Part shown: positions 1 through 12,329 of the stretch, one piece after another
How positions within the stretch are numbered: the stretch's first letter is position 1
Layout: each line of letters opens with the position of its first letter
Assembly (NCBI GenBank): GCA_030765045.1
Contig: CM060964.1
Span: 319,512,513 to 319,576,512 of the forward strand
Direction: 5' to 3'
DNA from: Tenodera sinensis
Taxonomy: Eukaryota; Arthropoda; Insecta; Mantodea; Mantidae
Length of the DNA stretch: 64,000 bases
The notes under the pieces: generated by a model
What the model was told of the DNA's origin: nothing
The model's database searches: none
The model's input: the letters and a program-made list of their open reading frames with translations, nothing else
Made by a program: the position numbers and the translations under genes

Positions 1-960
1 CACCAATACCTAATAATAAGATAAACAAATACCAATACAGTTAGTTCTTGTCTTCCATGAACATGCACACACAAATCACTATTCTGCTTTCAAACGTTCA
101 TAGAATTGCCATTATGCCTTGCTTCTTTCCCACAGATACAATTTCTTGTCATAGAGGTGTGGCAGTACTGTCCAACGTTTTTATACACTCGGGCATATTT
201 AGTTATGCCTAAGGAGGCACGGGCGCCATCACAACTACCCTTAGGGCAAGTACCTACACTTCTATTGAGAGGAAAAAGGAAAAGTACTGGCTAGGGAAGT
301 AGTGAATGCAGCTTCAAGTGTACAAAAACATACTTCACGGGTACGTACTGGGAAGATATTCAGAAGGAAGTAGTTTTGTCTTGAAATTTAAATTAATCTT
401 AGAAATCGTCGGAGTAAAAATTTGCTTATCAAGGGTGCCATGGGATCCGCGGCGACACTACTAGTGGGAAGTATTACAGTTTCTCCCTCGAGATGGTTTG
501 GTGATGTTTTCAGAATGCCATGGCTGTAGAATATTATAACCTTTTAAGCCCTGTAGAACAGTAGACGAACCTGATGCTATCTTGAACCATACATAATCTG
601 TCAGTTTGCATGAAACTGTTAGCAGAGACATGATTTTCGTATTGAAAATGTCAATTGTTTCACCATAACCTAAGATTCATGTGTGGTATAACAAAAGCTT
701 ACAACGTTTTTGCACACACCTCTTCACTTGGTATTGTTCCTGGTCTAGGTTTATTTCCCTGAGCTATATATGATTGTCCAGAATTCCTTTGGTGTTTCCT
801 TCCATTCTTCTTCCATTTTGATATATTAACTTTTCGGTTTTTACCTTTATTTCTGTCACCACAAAGCTTTGGACTAATTTTCACACATCATGTGTCAGCC
901 ATTACAGTGAAACGTTACAACCTTTATGCTCCCGGACAACATTGTAACTACAAAATAAAC
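1..960. other. No recognisable feature
   Basis: I see no coding signature, repeat family member or RNA gene here. The short open frames lack codon bias and family motifs. Confidence 0.5.
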
Positions 961-965
961 CTGTC

Positions 966-1177
966 TGGGTGCCTCAGTTGGTTTAAACGCTGGCATACTG
1001 ATCCCAAGGTCGTGGTTTCAAATCCGGCCCGGACCGATGGTTTTTAAGTGTGCTTAAAAACGATAGCTCCATGCCAGTATATTTACTGGCATGTAAAAGA
1101 ACTCTTGCGGGACGAAGTTCCAGCACACCGGCGACGCTGATGTGGTCCTGGCAATTGACAGCGTCGTTAAACAGCAA
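966..1177 (+). repeat. tRNA-derived SINE, family S2
   Basis: A pol III-like head (GTGCCTCAGTTGGTTTAAACG, then B-box-like GGTTTCAAATCC) is followed by a body with an AGTGTGCTTAAAAACGA-type segment and the ending CAATTGACAGCGTCGTTAA. The same head and body recur at 45758-45967. Confidence 0.75.
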
Positions 1178-1478
1178 AATATTTTTAACTGCAAAATATA
1201 GCTGGAAAATACCAGGTTAGCCAACTTATGTTCCATACGTATATTCATCAACGCTTTTACCACCTTTCTGCATGGAAACATGCCTTTGAGAAAAAATGTG
1301 GATTACAACCTTTTTCCCCACAGGTATTCAATTGTTCTAATATTCTGAACATTGTTATCAGAAATCATCATATTATATACACGAAATGCCAGTGGCGAAA
1401 AGTACAGCAGGGTGCTAGACAGCAGTGAGCTTGAAGATAAGTGTTATGATCATAATAATGATGATGATGATAATAATA

Positions 1479-1693
<215 letters not shown>

Positions 1694-1876
1694 GCAACAG
1701 CAACAATAATAACAATAATAATAACAATAATTAATATTAATAATTAATAATATAATATAATAACTCTTTTATTATTACTTTGCATAGCGCTTATCAAAGG
1801 TAGAGGAAGTATTGCATTAGATTCAAACAAGATATTTTTTTTTACAAGAGACACGCTTTTGAGGCCCACTAAATCC

Positions 1877-2364
<488 letters not shown>

Positions 2365-2459
2365 TACAACTGGAGATGGATATATGCAGACAAATATTTT
2401 TATCTGTAGTATACTGAAGGTTGAGAAAACATGGAACTGTCAACCAAACAAGTATATAT

Positions 2460-2887
2460 GGTGTCCCAAAATTAGACCGACAAACTTTGCAGGCTGACAG
2501 AAAACATTATTTTAAACACTTTTTGTTAAGAAAGGTGTTTTGCTGCGGTGCTTCCTTTAAGCGCTAGGCGAGTTAATGTCATAGATTACTGCCTCCCACT
2601 CAGTTTAATTATTTATGGCAAAATCAACCATGCTAATTAGTATTGCATTTATCTTAGTAAGGTACGCAGTCTTAATCCAAGAAACAAACACAGAACACAT
2701 AAACAAAACACAAATATCTCATTGTTTACAGTTAATCACAACTTTACTATTCAAAATAAATGTTGGAACGCACGCCCATTGCGATTAACACAAAGAGTGT
2801 ATCGATGTGCCCTATTCCGCCGTACTCTCGCAAAGGCACCAGCCATTTCTCTGGTTTAAAAGTTTGTCGGTCTAATTTTCGTCTACC
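2460..2887. mobile_element. Small TIR element (MITE-like)
   Basis: A 21-nt stretch at 2468-2488 is the exact reverse complement of 2859-2879. Outside it the ends are GGTGTCCC and a diverged copy (GGTAGACG read inward). The interior has no transposase-like frame. A TA duplication is not clear at the right end. GGTGTCCCAAAATT resembles mariner/Tc1-type termini. Confidence 0.6.
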
Positions 2888-2899
2888 GACCTGTGGAAA

Positions 2900-3460
2900 C
2901 CATGCACAGTTTGTCCAGATCGTCCTGACACTCTATATGCGCAAGAGGGGAGAAATTACAAGTACCTGGAGTGGGGGAACATGCGAGTAATGTCAGAACT
3001 CAGGCAGTCACATATACAAGCAGTGCATGTTTATTGTAAACAATTATTGCGTGGTTATCACAGCCAGAGCAAGTGGTACACTAATCCCCAACTGCTATTA
3101 TGCAAGTGGGTAGGTCTCTGCTATTGCCCATTTATGATTCAAGAGTGGAGCAGAGTCGCGACTATCTGGATGGGCTGTTAAACCCATGGGTCAGAACAGG
3201 AGGTTGTCAAAACTCGAACGCGGGACTCCCGAATGCAAGCCTCATACTTTACCACGGAGTTATCCCACTCGCACGTGCCTTATGTAATATTTCCTCGAAA
3301 ATTGCTTAGTTTGCACAGCCCTTAGCGAAAACAGCAGTATCCTCTGTCTCTTTTCGGTTATATAACCTGTATAATTTTAAAATAAGCTTTTAAAATTACA
3401 GTTATAAAAATAATGTGTATGTACTTAGTTGTCAGTTTCTTCTTCTTAATAGGCACTATA
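2900..3460. other. No recognisable feature
   Basis: Nothing beyond short non-conserved open frames is seen. Confidence 0.4.
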
Positions 3461-3463
3461 ACT

Positions 3464-4683
3464 TCATTGACTGAATGTTTTGGCCTTCTCTACAATTTTC
3501 TTCCATTCAATGCGATCTTTTGTCAGGTTTACCCAATATCTTATCTTCATATTTTTTAAATCTTGGTGTATGTCGTCACTCCATCTGTTTTTAGTTCTGC
3601 CCCTTTTTTCTAGATTCGAGGGGCTTCTGTACGTTTGTTTAACTGTTATCTCATCTGACATTCTATACAAATGTCCGAACCATCTAAGTCTCTGTGCTGT
3701 AATAAAATTAATAATTGTTCGTTCTTTTTATTATTTTATTTAACTCTTCATTTCTCAGAGTCCTGCATTGTCCTCTGTCTTTAATTGGTTCAAAAATTCT
3801 TCTTAATATCTTTTTTCAAATATTGATAACTTTTGCTTTTGTGATTCTTTCAATAACCATGTTTTACAGCCATATGTAACTATAGGTTTTATGATTGTGT
3901 TATAAATTCTTAATTTTGCACTTATAGTTGTAAGTTTACTTTTGAATAAATTGTTATACATGAAATATGTTTTAGTACCGTGAATCACTCTCTTTCACCT
4001 CTTTCTCTATGGAGTTATCATTATTTATTACAGACCCGATGTATTTAAATGATTTTACAGCTTTTATTACGTTGTTGTTTATTATTAAATCTTCCAACTT
4101 ATTTGGTCCTTTAGAACATTTTAGAAATTTTGTTTTTTCCATGTTTATCAAGAGTCCGAACTAGACAGACTCTTCCTTTAAATTGTGAAATTGCTGCCTT
4201 TTTTGTTCTAGCAATAATAAGAATATCATCTGCATAAGCTATACATTGTTTTGACCTGTATACAATGTTACCTCTCAAATATAGTTTATTCAAAACTGAA
4301 TCCATTACAATATTAAATAGTGTGGCAGACAAAGGATCTCCTTGTTTCACACCCGTTACAACATTGAATTGTTCACTTAGGTGATTATTTATTTTCACTC
4401 TTGCAACATTATTACCTAAAGTTATTGCAATTAATCTTATTAGCTTTCCAGACACTCTATACATTTTTAAACAATCTAATACTTTACTTCTGTTAACCTT
4501 GTCAAAAGCTTGTGTATAATCTACAAATATGTTAAATATGGTGATGTTATACTCATAACATTTTTCAATTATTTGTCTCACCATAAATATATTATCAATT
4601 GTTGACCGACCTGGTCTAAAACCTACCTGACAGTCATTTAATTTGTTTTCAATAATTTCTGTTGTCAGTTTCAGTTTGCGCAA
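3464..4683 (-). pseudogene. Non-LTR retrotransposon reverse transcriptase remnant
   Basis: Minus-strand pieces in different frames read as one degraded ORF2. 4683-4111 carries VGFRPGRSTIDNIFM, DYTQAFDKVNR (motif A), GVKQGDPLSATLFN (motif B) and CIAYADDILIIA (catalytic YADD). 3988-3803 carries the thumb region IYNTIIKPIVTYGCKTW. 3670-3464 carries the basic tail RTKNRWSDDIHQDLKNM, the arrangement common in arthropod LINEs. Endonuclease and N-terminal RT are missing, and frameshifts separate the blocks. The clade is not certain. Confidence 0.88.
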
Positions 4684-5190
4684 AAAGAATATAATGACGT
4701 CGACAATAACTATGAAGGAAGGGCGTAAGAATTGCTCGTTACCCGCGTGTCAGGTGTTCTGTGAATTCACGAGACCTTCCTAGGACCTAGAGGACTTCGA
4801 GACATCAACTGACGCACTTAATGTTGAATAACCGGACTCCATTCTTCAGAACTGTAACTGGTTCCACAAGGATAGCCAGGAAAATCTTGGTTCCTGCTAC
4901 CAGGTGGCAATGAAGTGCATTTACTGCACTACACTTCCAAGGATTACGTTAATTGATCAACAGCATAACCAAGGTGATTGTTGCAGAACTAGTTAAGGGT
5001 GAATCTATTCTGGTACAATACGTACAAAACCATTTATAACGATTTTATAGGTTTATTCTCTTATATTTTCACTAGCACAAGTGTATACCTAGTAATAACT
5101 TTATCTTATTTTCACTTTTTTCACTCTTTATCTGAAATAGAGGAAGTATTGAATTAGGTCTGAGATTCCAATACCAAAATGTTACACAAG
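4684..5190. other. No recognisable feature
   Basis: Unique-looking AT-moderate sequence with no motif recognised. Confidence 0.4.
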
Positions 5191-5211
5191 AAATAAAAGA
5201 GGTATCGTGAT

Positions 5212-5510
5212 AAAAAGAGAAAGAAAGAACGAAAGAAAGAAGGAAGGAAGAATAAAATAATGAAAGAAAGGAGGAAATGAGGAAGGAAGGAAAGAAACAG
5301 GGAGAAGGAAGGAAGGAGGAAGGGAGCGCGGGCAGGAAGGAATGAGGAAAAGAAGGAGGGGAGGAAGGAAGAAATGAGGGAGGAAAAGAAGAAATAGAGA
5401 GAAAGAAAGAGAGAGCAAGAAGGAAGGAAAGAAAGAAAGAAAGAGAGCGAGAGAAAGATAAAAAGAAAGAGAGAGAAGAAAGAAGGAAAGAAGAAATAGA
5501 TGGAAAGAAA
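5212..5510. repeat. GA-rich polypurine tract
   Basis: Irregular GAAA/GAAGG/GAGA repeats, almost purely purine on the plus strand for about 300 nt. The minus-strand Ser/Phe/Leu-rich open frame is a composition artefact. Confidence 0.93.
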
Positions 5511-5512
5511 GA

Positions 5513-5776
5513 GTGAAGACCTGAAAGCGGGGTGGTCAGCCAAGCACCAGGTATGTGAGTGAGGAAGAGGATGATGTGGAATGCAGGCGAAATCGATGAA
5601 TGGAAAGGTGATGGAGAAATTGGTGGAATGAGTGGCGCGGGAAACCAAAGAACCCGGAGAAAACCCGCCCAGACGCCGCTTTGTCCATTACCAATACCAC
5701 ATGCGGGTCCGCGGGATTGAACCCGGGCCGCCTAGGTGGTAGGTGAACGCTCTAAACACTCGGTCACGGCGCCGCA
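5513..5776 (-). repeat. tRNA-derived SINE, family S1
   Basis: On the minus strand the head (about 5776) reads GGCGCCGTGACCGAGTGTTT and then CCCGGGTTCAATCCC (B box), followed by GCGGACCCGCATGTGGTATT and the body ending near GGCTGACCACCCCGC. It is homologous to the copies at 13673, 15523, 16762 and 38588. Confidence 0.85.
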
Positions 5777-6019
5777 TTTATATTTTCTTAAAAATAACTA
5801 TTTCAGTTTTTATTAAAGTATTATGTATTTGAATGTCATAAGCTTTCGTAATAATAGTTTGTAAAACCTATATATAATCTGATGTTACATTCACAGACCC
5901 ACTATCCTTTATTTTTGTATAGCTTTTACAAACTGTTCTTGCAAAAAGCTTACTTTTTTATCTGCTACACGTTAATCGAGATATACGTTGCTTGTAGGTG
6001 ATAGTGGAAACCAAATTGA

Positions 6020-6795
6020 TAACTGATGTCACAGGAAAACTTATTTAAAATAAATCGTGCGTTTTAAGGATGTCTTACATTTTTTATGCAATGCGTATTG
6101 TCTATATTTTAACGTTTACAGTCACACGAGGTTCCTTCCCAATGACATGGACGTCACAGGCTATTCCCACAAAATTCAAGATACATGTATATTTTATTTA
6201 TCATCTAAATATCTTAAATGAGTGCTATTTTTTATCAAAATCGTTAAGAGTCATTTTTGAGAAAACCGAAAACTTAGAAAAGTGCTCCACATAAGGAGTA
6301 GTTTGGGATGGGGGATATTCTTAACACCTTCGTGTGGCATCTTTGGAAGATATGAACTTAAATATCAAATCTAGTATTTCTCCGACTTTTCATTTTTGAG
6401 TTAGGCACGCACGCGGACACATGCAGACACACGTGCGCGAACCTTTTTCTTAATTTTTTATTCAGGCTGCCTCAAAATCTTCATCAAATTTTTTGGGTGG
6501 AATGCAATACATTCTGTTCAAACCACGTGCGTGAAAGCGTAGTGAAAACGATTTTTGGGTATTCAGGTGGCCCTCAAAACCTGCATTTTCCCTAAAATCT
6601 AGATATTGAATTTTTAGGTGGAATGGAGTACCTTCTTTGCCTACTTGATACGTGGTACAGAAGTAAAACCAGCTTTTTTTCTGGTTTCGGGGGGCCTCAA
6701 AACGTGCTTCCGGTAAAATCTCGGTATCGAATGTTTGGGTCAAATAATACTTCCTCTGCTTACTGAAGTACGCATTACAGAACAGGAATAGGAAA
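6020..6795 (+). mobile_element. R1 family copy (diverged)
   Basis: It shares with the other R1 copies, in order, the AAATTCAAGATATA block, TTTTGAGAAAA, GTAGTTTGGGATGGGG, CTTCGTGTGGCATC, CGACTTTTCATTTTTGAGTTA, a CA/CG-rich segment, GGACCTTTTTC-like and GCCTCAAAACGTGC blocks. The 3' part is partly duplicated (6470-6790 carries the GG.CCTCAAAA segment three times). Confidence 0.75.
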
Positions 6796-6809
6796 GACAC
6801 GGAGGGGGT

Positions 6810-7565
6810 TCGGCACTGAAGCCAGGTATATTGTACCTATGTACCTATGTACCCAAGGTGGCACCCCTGGGAGGAAGGATGAGGTGAGGGGAGACACTGG
6901 GCGGCAGAAGTCAGACTTATTGTACCTATGCACCAAGGGGGCACCCCTGGGAGGAAGGATGAGGTGAGAGAGACACCGGGCGGCAGAAGCCAGGCTTATT
7001 GTATCTATCCACCAAGGGGGCACCCCTGGGAGGAAGGATGAGGTGAGGGGAGACACTGGGCGGCAGAAGTCAGACTTATTGTACCTATGTACCCAAGGTG
7101 GCACCCCTGGGAGGAAGGATGAGGTGAGAGAGACACCGGGCGGCAGAAGCCAGGCTTATTGTATCTATCCACCAAGGGGGCACCCCTGGGAGGAAGGATG
7201 AGGTGAGGGGAGACACTGGGCGGCAGAAGTCAGGCTTATTGTACCTATGCACTAAGGGGGCACCCCTGGGAGGAAGGATGAGGTGAGAGAGATACCGGGC
7301 GGCAGAAGCCAGGCTTATTGTACCTATGCACCAAGGGGGCACCCCTGGGAGGAAGGATGAGGTGAGAGGAGACACTGGGCGGCAGAAGTCAGGCTTATTG
7401 TACCTATGCACCAAGGGGGCACCCCTGGGAGGAAGGATGAGGTGAGAGGAGACACTGGGCGGCAGAAGTCAGGTTTATTGTACCTATGCCCCACCCCTGG
7501 GAGGAAGGATGAGGTGAGGGGAGACACCGGGCGGCAGAAGCCAGGCTTTATTGACAGCCACAGAC
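6810..7565. repeat. 80-bp minisatellite, about 9 units
   Basis: The anchor CACCCCTGGGAGGAAGGATG recurs at 6862, 6942, 7021, 7102, 7181, 7261, 7340, 7420 and, shortened, 7492. Units 1-6 alternate between type A (GAGACACTGGG...GTCAG) and type B (GAGACACCGGG...GCCAG, often GTATCTATCC), forming 160-bp dimers. Later units are all A-like, and the last is B-like. A single related unit lies at 22769-22860. Confidence 0.93.
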
Positions 7566-7569
7566 GTCA

Positions 7570-8685
7570 CCGCTCGGTACGCAGTACAGAAAGTAATGAG
7601 CGATAGAGGATAAACAGTAATGTGAACTTAACATAGATCTTTTTATGCATTTCCCTAGATTGGCGAGCTGGCACGCAAATCCTCTTACCACAACCATAAT
7701 TTCCACCCATACAGTTGTGGTTTTGATGGATTTTAAACATAGCGAATTTAAATGTGCAATTCATTCGTATGTACTTATTTTGCCAAATTAATTTTAAAAA
7801 AAACTGTTTTTTTTTTTTCTCTCAAGTCTACAACGCTGTGTTGCTTTAGAGGAGAACATAACTATTATTTCTGTGATGCATCACTCCCACGCTTTATACA
7901 TGCCTTAGCAGAACTAATATGAGAATTCTTCATAAATAAAATGGGTGAACATACAAATGACCTCAAATTACAAATAATTACCACAACTATAATTAATACA
8001 GTGCCAAGGGCAATATAATGGTCCGCCAAGGTCTGCATGAAAGAGCAAAAAAGAACTAGAAAAGAAATAAAGAGTGAGAACATACTTTGCATGTAAACAT
8101 GTTTTTAATAACACAGGCAAATTGGTATAATGGATGTCTTTGAGTGGTTTAATAATAAAATACTGTGAATTGCAACTCCTCCATTAACTGGTATTTGTAA
8201 CTTCATTGGAGAAACTGAGTATACAGTTTACCTTAATCTGGATAAAACACCTAACTGGAGCATTTCTTATAACTATTTTATGCAAAAAGAATTCAGATTA
8301 TGTATTGTGGTTAGATGCTATGAAAATATTTCACTTATATTTCTATGCGTAAACATAAGTCTTAAAAGACCGAAGGTTCTTTCACCAAATATACTCGTAC
8401 TATTAAACACATGAATTCTAGAAGTTATTTAAAAACTATAAAATTGTTTCCTTCCATTAGTTCTTAAATTGTAACATTATAAGTAAGAAATGTTATTATT
8501 TGTCTTCAGCTCCAATTTGCTTGATGCAATCTTAGAAGTGAACTGAAACGTTTAACTAACTGCTGCTTATTATAGGCACTTACGTAACCAAGAACTACGT
8601 AAAAACCAGCTTCTGCAAATAAACGGAAAGGAAAAATAATCGCTTGCATCACTTTCTCAATTACACTTTAATAGCAATATGATAA
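7570..8685. other. AT-rich, no recognisable feature
   Basis: No coding motif, tandem repeat or family member was recognised. Confidence 0.4.
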
Positions 8686-9546
8686 AAAATCTAATGTGTT
8701 GCACTCGCATGAGTTTCTCTACTCTTGTACTAACCATTCTTACAAACTCTTATTCCTATGTCTTCTTCGTGTTAGTTGAGATAAACATTTGTATAAATTA
8801 TCTTATTGCTTATTTCCCTGTAGGGAATGTTGGAATACGGTAGGCTTTGTGCGATAGTCAAATGTTTTAAAGCTTTGAGATTCCGTTCTCTTTGCACACT
8901 GAACATATAAAAAAGCGAACAACGACGTTCCATTTCACGAAAGTTTTAAGTTTTTCTATACTCACACACATAACAAGGAATATCTCCGAGATGGTTCACC
9001 CTACAAGAAAATTTATTCGGACATAAATAATTGTGTATTCTAGCAAGATCTACATTTTTGTATACTATGATTTGGTCTATAACGGTTTACCAGTTATGCA
9101 AAAGTCGTCCGGAGTAAATACGACTCCAGGTGCTATAGCTAGAAAATTCAAAATATATATTTCATTTGTCATAAAAATATCTCAAACATATGATACTTTA
9201 ATCAAAACCTTTAGAGCCATTTTCAAGAATATCAAAGTTTTCGAACGATTTTCCATGTAAAGGATAGTTTAAGGTGGGGCTATTTTCTTCAAAATCTTCG
9301 TGTCGTATCCTTGAAAGACATTAAACTTAAATGCCGATTTTGGATTTTAACAGACTTTTCGTTTTTGAGTTATGTTATCCACAGACTGATAGACACAGAC
9401 TGACAGACTGTTACACATACACATGGACCTTTTTCTAAATTTTTTTTTAATTCAGGGGTCCTCAAAACATATATTTCCGGCGAAATCCCCACATCGGATT
9501 TTTGGGTGGAACACAATACTTCCCCTACTTACCAGTAGAGAAAGTA
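8686..9546 (+). mobile_element. R1 family copy, full length
   Basis: It starts near TCTAATGTGTTGCACTCGCA followed by GTTTCTCTACTCTTGTAC and ends with ACTTACCAGTAGAGAAAGTA. Near each end lies an inverted pair (TTTCTCTACT and AGTAGAGAAA). There is no long coding frame. Confidence 0.85.
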
Positions 9547-9660
9547 CATCGAGAAGATCACAGTTTTAAAAAATATCAAATTATTCTTAAATTCACACGG
9601 CCCTCACTTGTCGTTTTTCTACGAACTATTATTTCAAAAACGTATTCTTCTCTCTGCTTC

Positions 9661-10126
9661 TGTTAACACAGTTACGAGAGCGCGGCGCAGAACAAAGGAA
9701 TGTCGGGGCTAAGCTACTCCATACCACATACCAAACCGGCGAGCAAACAAAATCGTAGAACAAGATCAGCTTGCCTCACGTGATTGTGTATACGTGACTA
9801 ACTACAATCGAGCGGCAGAACCAAAAGGGGTCGTCTCCAGAGCCTTCGAGAAAGATCTAGCTACGTCATCGCCGGTGGGTTTGAAAAAATTCTAGAAAGG
9901 ACCTGTGACATCATCCCCGTTATATAAAGAGATTGAGGAAACAGCAAAGTGACACTTACAGACGAGACCCCGTCAGTGTGTCAGTGAATGATAGACAGCT
10001 GTGCCTGTGTCGTCGCGTCGTGAAGAAGATTGTGTTGACGACGAGAAGAGAACTGTGTATGTGCCAAAAGTTTAAAAGACAATAAAGCGTTAGAAAAGTA
10101 ACTGGACTGATTTTCTCCTTTCGTCA
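9661..10126 (+). mobile_element. Solo LTR, family L1, copy A
   Basis: Starts TGTTAAC and ends GTCA. It shares with copies B and C the GCGCGGCGCAGAACAAAGGA-like, CCGGCGAGC, GTGTATACGTGAC, CTTCGAGA, TGACATCATC and TATATAA blocks. The TATA box is at 9921-9928 and AATAAA at 10081-10086. No internal region follows, and no clear target duplication is visible. Confidence 0.75.
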
Positions 10127-10242
10127 CAGTACGATAAACATTTACTTATGTCGTTGTAGGTATAAGAGGAGTATAATAAGCTACGCCGATAGTCAAAACT
10201 TTTCAAAGACGTCGCATTGACACACTCACACACATACATACT

Positions 10243-10314
<72 letters not shown>

Positions 10315-10460
10315 CCATTTTCTAAAAATGATTTTTGTGGTTCACGGTGCCTCAAAATATACAATTCCGGTAAAACCTCGTTGTCGAATTTGAGAGTGAA
10401 TAGGATACTTCCTCTACCTAACTGTAAGCACATTGAGAAATTAAAAATTAATAATATAGA
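10127..10460 (+). mobile_element. R1 fragment with expanded (CA)n
   Basis: The R1 blocks GCCGATAGTCAAAAC and GACCATTTTCTAAAAATG, with the GGTGCCTCAAAATATA/CCGGTAAAACCTC end, flank a pure CA run at about 10251-10310. Much of the R1 interior is deleted. Confidence 0.7.
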
Positions 10461-10473
10461 AACCAAAACGTAT

Positions 10474-10846
10474 TGTGACGCCGGGCGCAGCGCACAACAA
10501 AGGACGGTCGGGGCTAAGCCACTTCAAACCATATACCAAGCCGGCGAGCAAACAAAGGCCTCGCGCGACTGTTTGTGTATACGTGACAAACAACGAGCGC
10601 GGCGCTTAACAAAGGATAGCTGAAACCTTCGAGAGGCATTCGGCGGCCGGCGTGTTTGTAGAAGTCGACAAAGGTCCAGTGAGCGAGTAAGTGAGTGTAT
10701 ATGGCTTAAGGACCCGTCGATAACTAGAACATTAAGGTCCGAAAAAGATCCATGTTACGTCATCCTCGCTATATAAGGAGGCGAGGAAACAGCAGAGGAG
10801 TGATTTACAAACATGATCGGTTACTGTGTCAGTGAGTGCGGGACAG

Positions 10847-10936
<90 letters not shown>

Positions 10937-11204
10937 TACTGTCGTGAAAAGCACATCACATCCAAGTGAAGAAATTAACGAGCGTTGTGTGATTGTATCG
11001 TCGGAGTTTGTGTATGAAAGACAAAGAAGGTGAAGAAAAAAAGTAAAAAGACTGAGTTAAAGTTACGAGAAGTAAACAGTTGTTTGCTGTAATATTATGA
11101 AAGACCGTAAACTGTGTTAACGTGGGGGAGAGAACTGTGTATTGTGCATTCAGTAAGAAGAAAATCAAAGCGTAAGAAAAGTAACTGATTTCGTAGTTTT
11201 GTCA
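10474..11204 (+). mobile_element. LTR, family L1, copy B, with adjoining primer site
   Basis: TGTGACG...GTCA, 731 bp, longer than copy A because of a (GT)n run at 10851-10934. The TATA box is at 10770-10777. It is followed by the tRNA-Leu-type primer site at 11207-11224, which fixes its right boundary. Confidence 0.8.
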
Positions 11205-11206
11205 AA

Positions 11207-11224
11207 TGGTGTCAGAAGTGGGAT
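11207..11224 (+). promoter_or_regulatory. tRNA-Leu-type primer binding site
   Basis: TGGTGTCAGAAGTGGGAT lies two bases after the LTR end. Its complement ends ...TTCTGACACCA, which corresponds to the 3' end of metazoan tRNA-Leu whose acceptor begins GTCAG. This identifies the element as a reverse-transcribing LTR retrotransposon. The internal region is lost soon afterwards. Confidence 0.75.
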
Positions 11225-11229
11225 TCGTC

Positions 11230-12320
11230 GAATTGTCAAATTGTTATAGTATGTTGATCTAACGTTTAAAAATACCCATAGACTTTACAAAGCACACTAA
11301 CACTAAAAATACGGCTACCTTAAAGTAAGCCATTAGTAAAGTTGATTAAAAGACCAAAAGAGTGATGTTTGTAAACGTTTTACTTACTGCCAGTTTCATA
11401 CTGCGTTTTAGTTTTCTGAATTACTCTAATATTAGTAGTGTAATGCCACAATTTGAAACATTCTCCTGTTAATGGTTGACATTTTAAATAGTTTTTTCTT
11501 CTTCTTCTTCTTTTTTTTTTTTTCTTTTCTCTCTCTCTACTACATATTTATTGACATCTGTGTTAAAAATAATCCTTGCTATGGATATTTATACTAAACT
11601 AAAACGTATTTCTTTCGTGTAAATCAAAAACTGGCCGAGTAATTAATGTGTTCAATACCAATCAACTTTGCAAATGAAATGGTTATACTGGCTGGCATTT
11701 GATATTTTATATTTCTTTAACCTTAAAATGGGGATGAGATTGAAATGCACATCTAAAAATTACTTTCTTAGTAACAGTCAAGGTAGGGCTTCTAAAGTTC
11801 GCATGTGGTATTTGTATTGTAGTCATCTGCCCAAGCTAAGATTTAACACTGATATGTCAACAATTGCAGATTTAAGGATTTTCATGTATACATTGCGTTA
11901 GCAGCGAATAAAAGATAACAAAATACACTAGGGAAAGTTCACTGCCTCTGAAAGGCATCAGGTATACGGAAATGCTGAAGAAGAAGAGCTGAAATTGAAA
12001 TTGTAGCAGATCTAATAACATGTCCATGAGAGAAGAGGGAAGAGAAAATCGTGCAATTCATTTGTTTAAATCTAGCGAAGCAGTAAGTACCTACTAAGAG
12101 AGAACTGATTATTACTTCTATTAAAATGCGTTTCTACTCTTACTTGGGATATTTTGTGTATAGAACAGTGCGCTATACAGTACAACAGCAACACAGTAAC
12201 ACTATTTCAGAGAATATGAAACATCAGAACATCAGTTTCCCCCTCTTTCTTCTCCAAGTCGCCCCTTACAAACCGGGAGGAGAAAGAAGTTCAAATTCTT
12301 TGAAGACTAAGAGCTTGTTC
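11230..12320. other. No recognisable feature
   Basis: AT-rich, with a CT/poly-T tract at about 11498-11540. No coding motif was seen. The first bases may be remains of the L1 internal region. Confidence 0.4.
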
Positions 12321-12329
12321 TTCCTAAAA

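Noticed and set aside
5154..5648. 164-codon Ser/Phe/Leu-rich minus frame
   Set aside because: GA-rich tract joined to a SINE.
6810..7565. CRISPR-like array
   Set aside because: The 80-bp units are tandem with no unique spacers, and the context is eukaryotic.
9661..11204. LTR copies A and B as the two LTRs of one element
   Set aside because: They are too diverged, the gap between them is R1 sequence, and the primer site follows B, not A.
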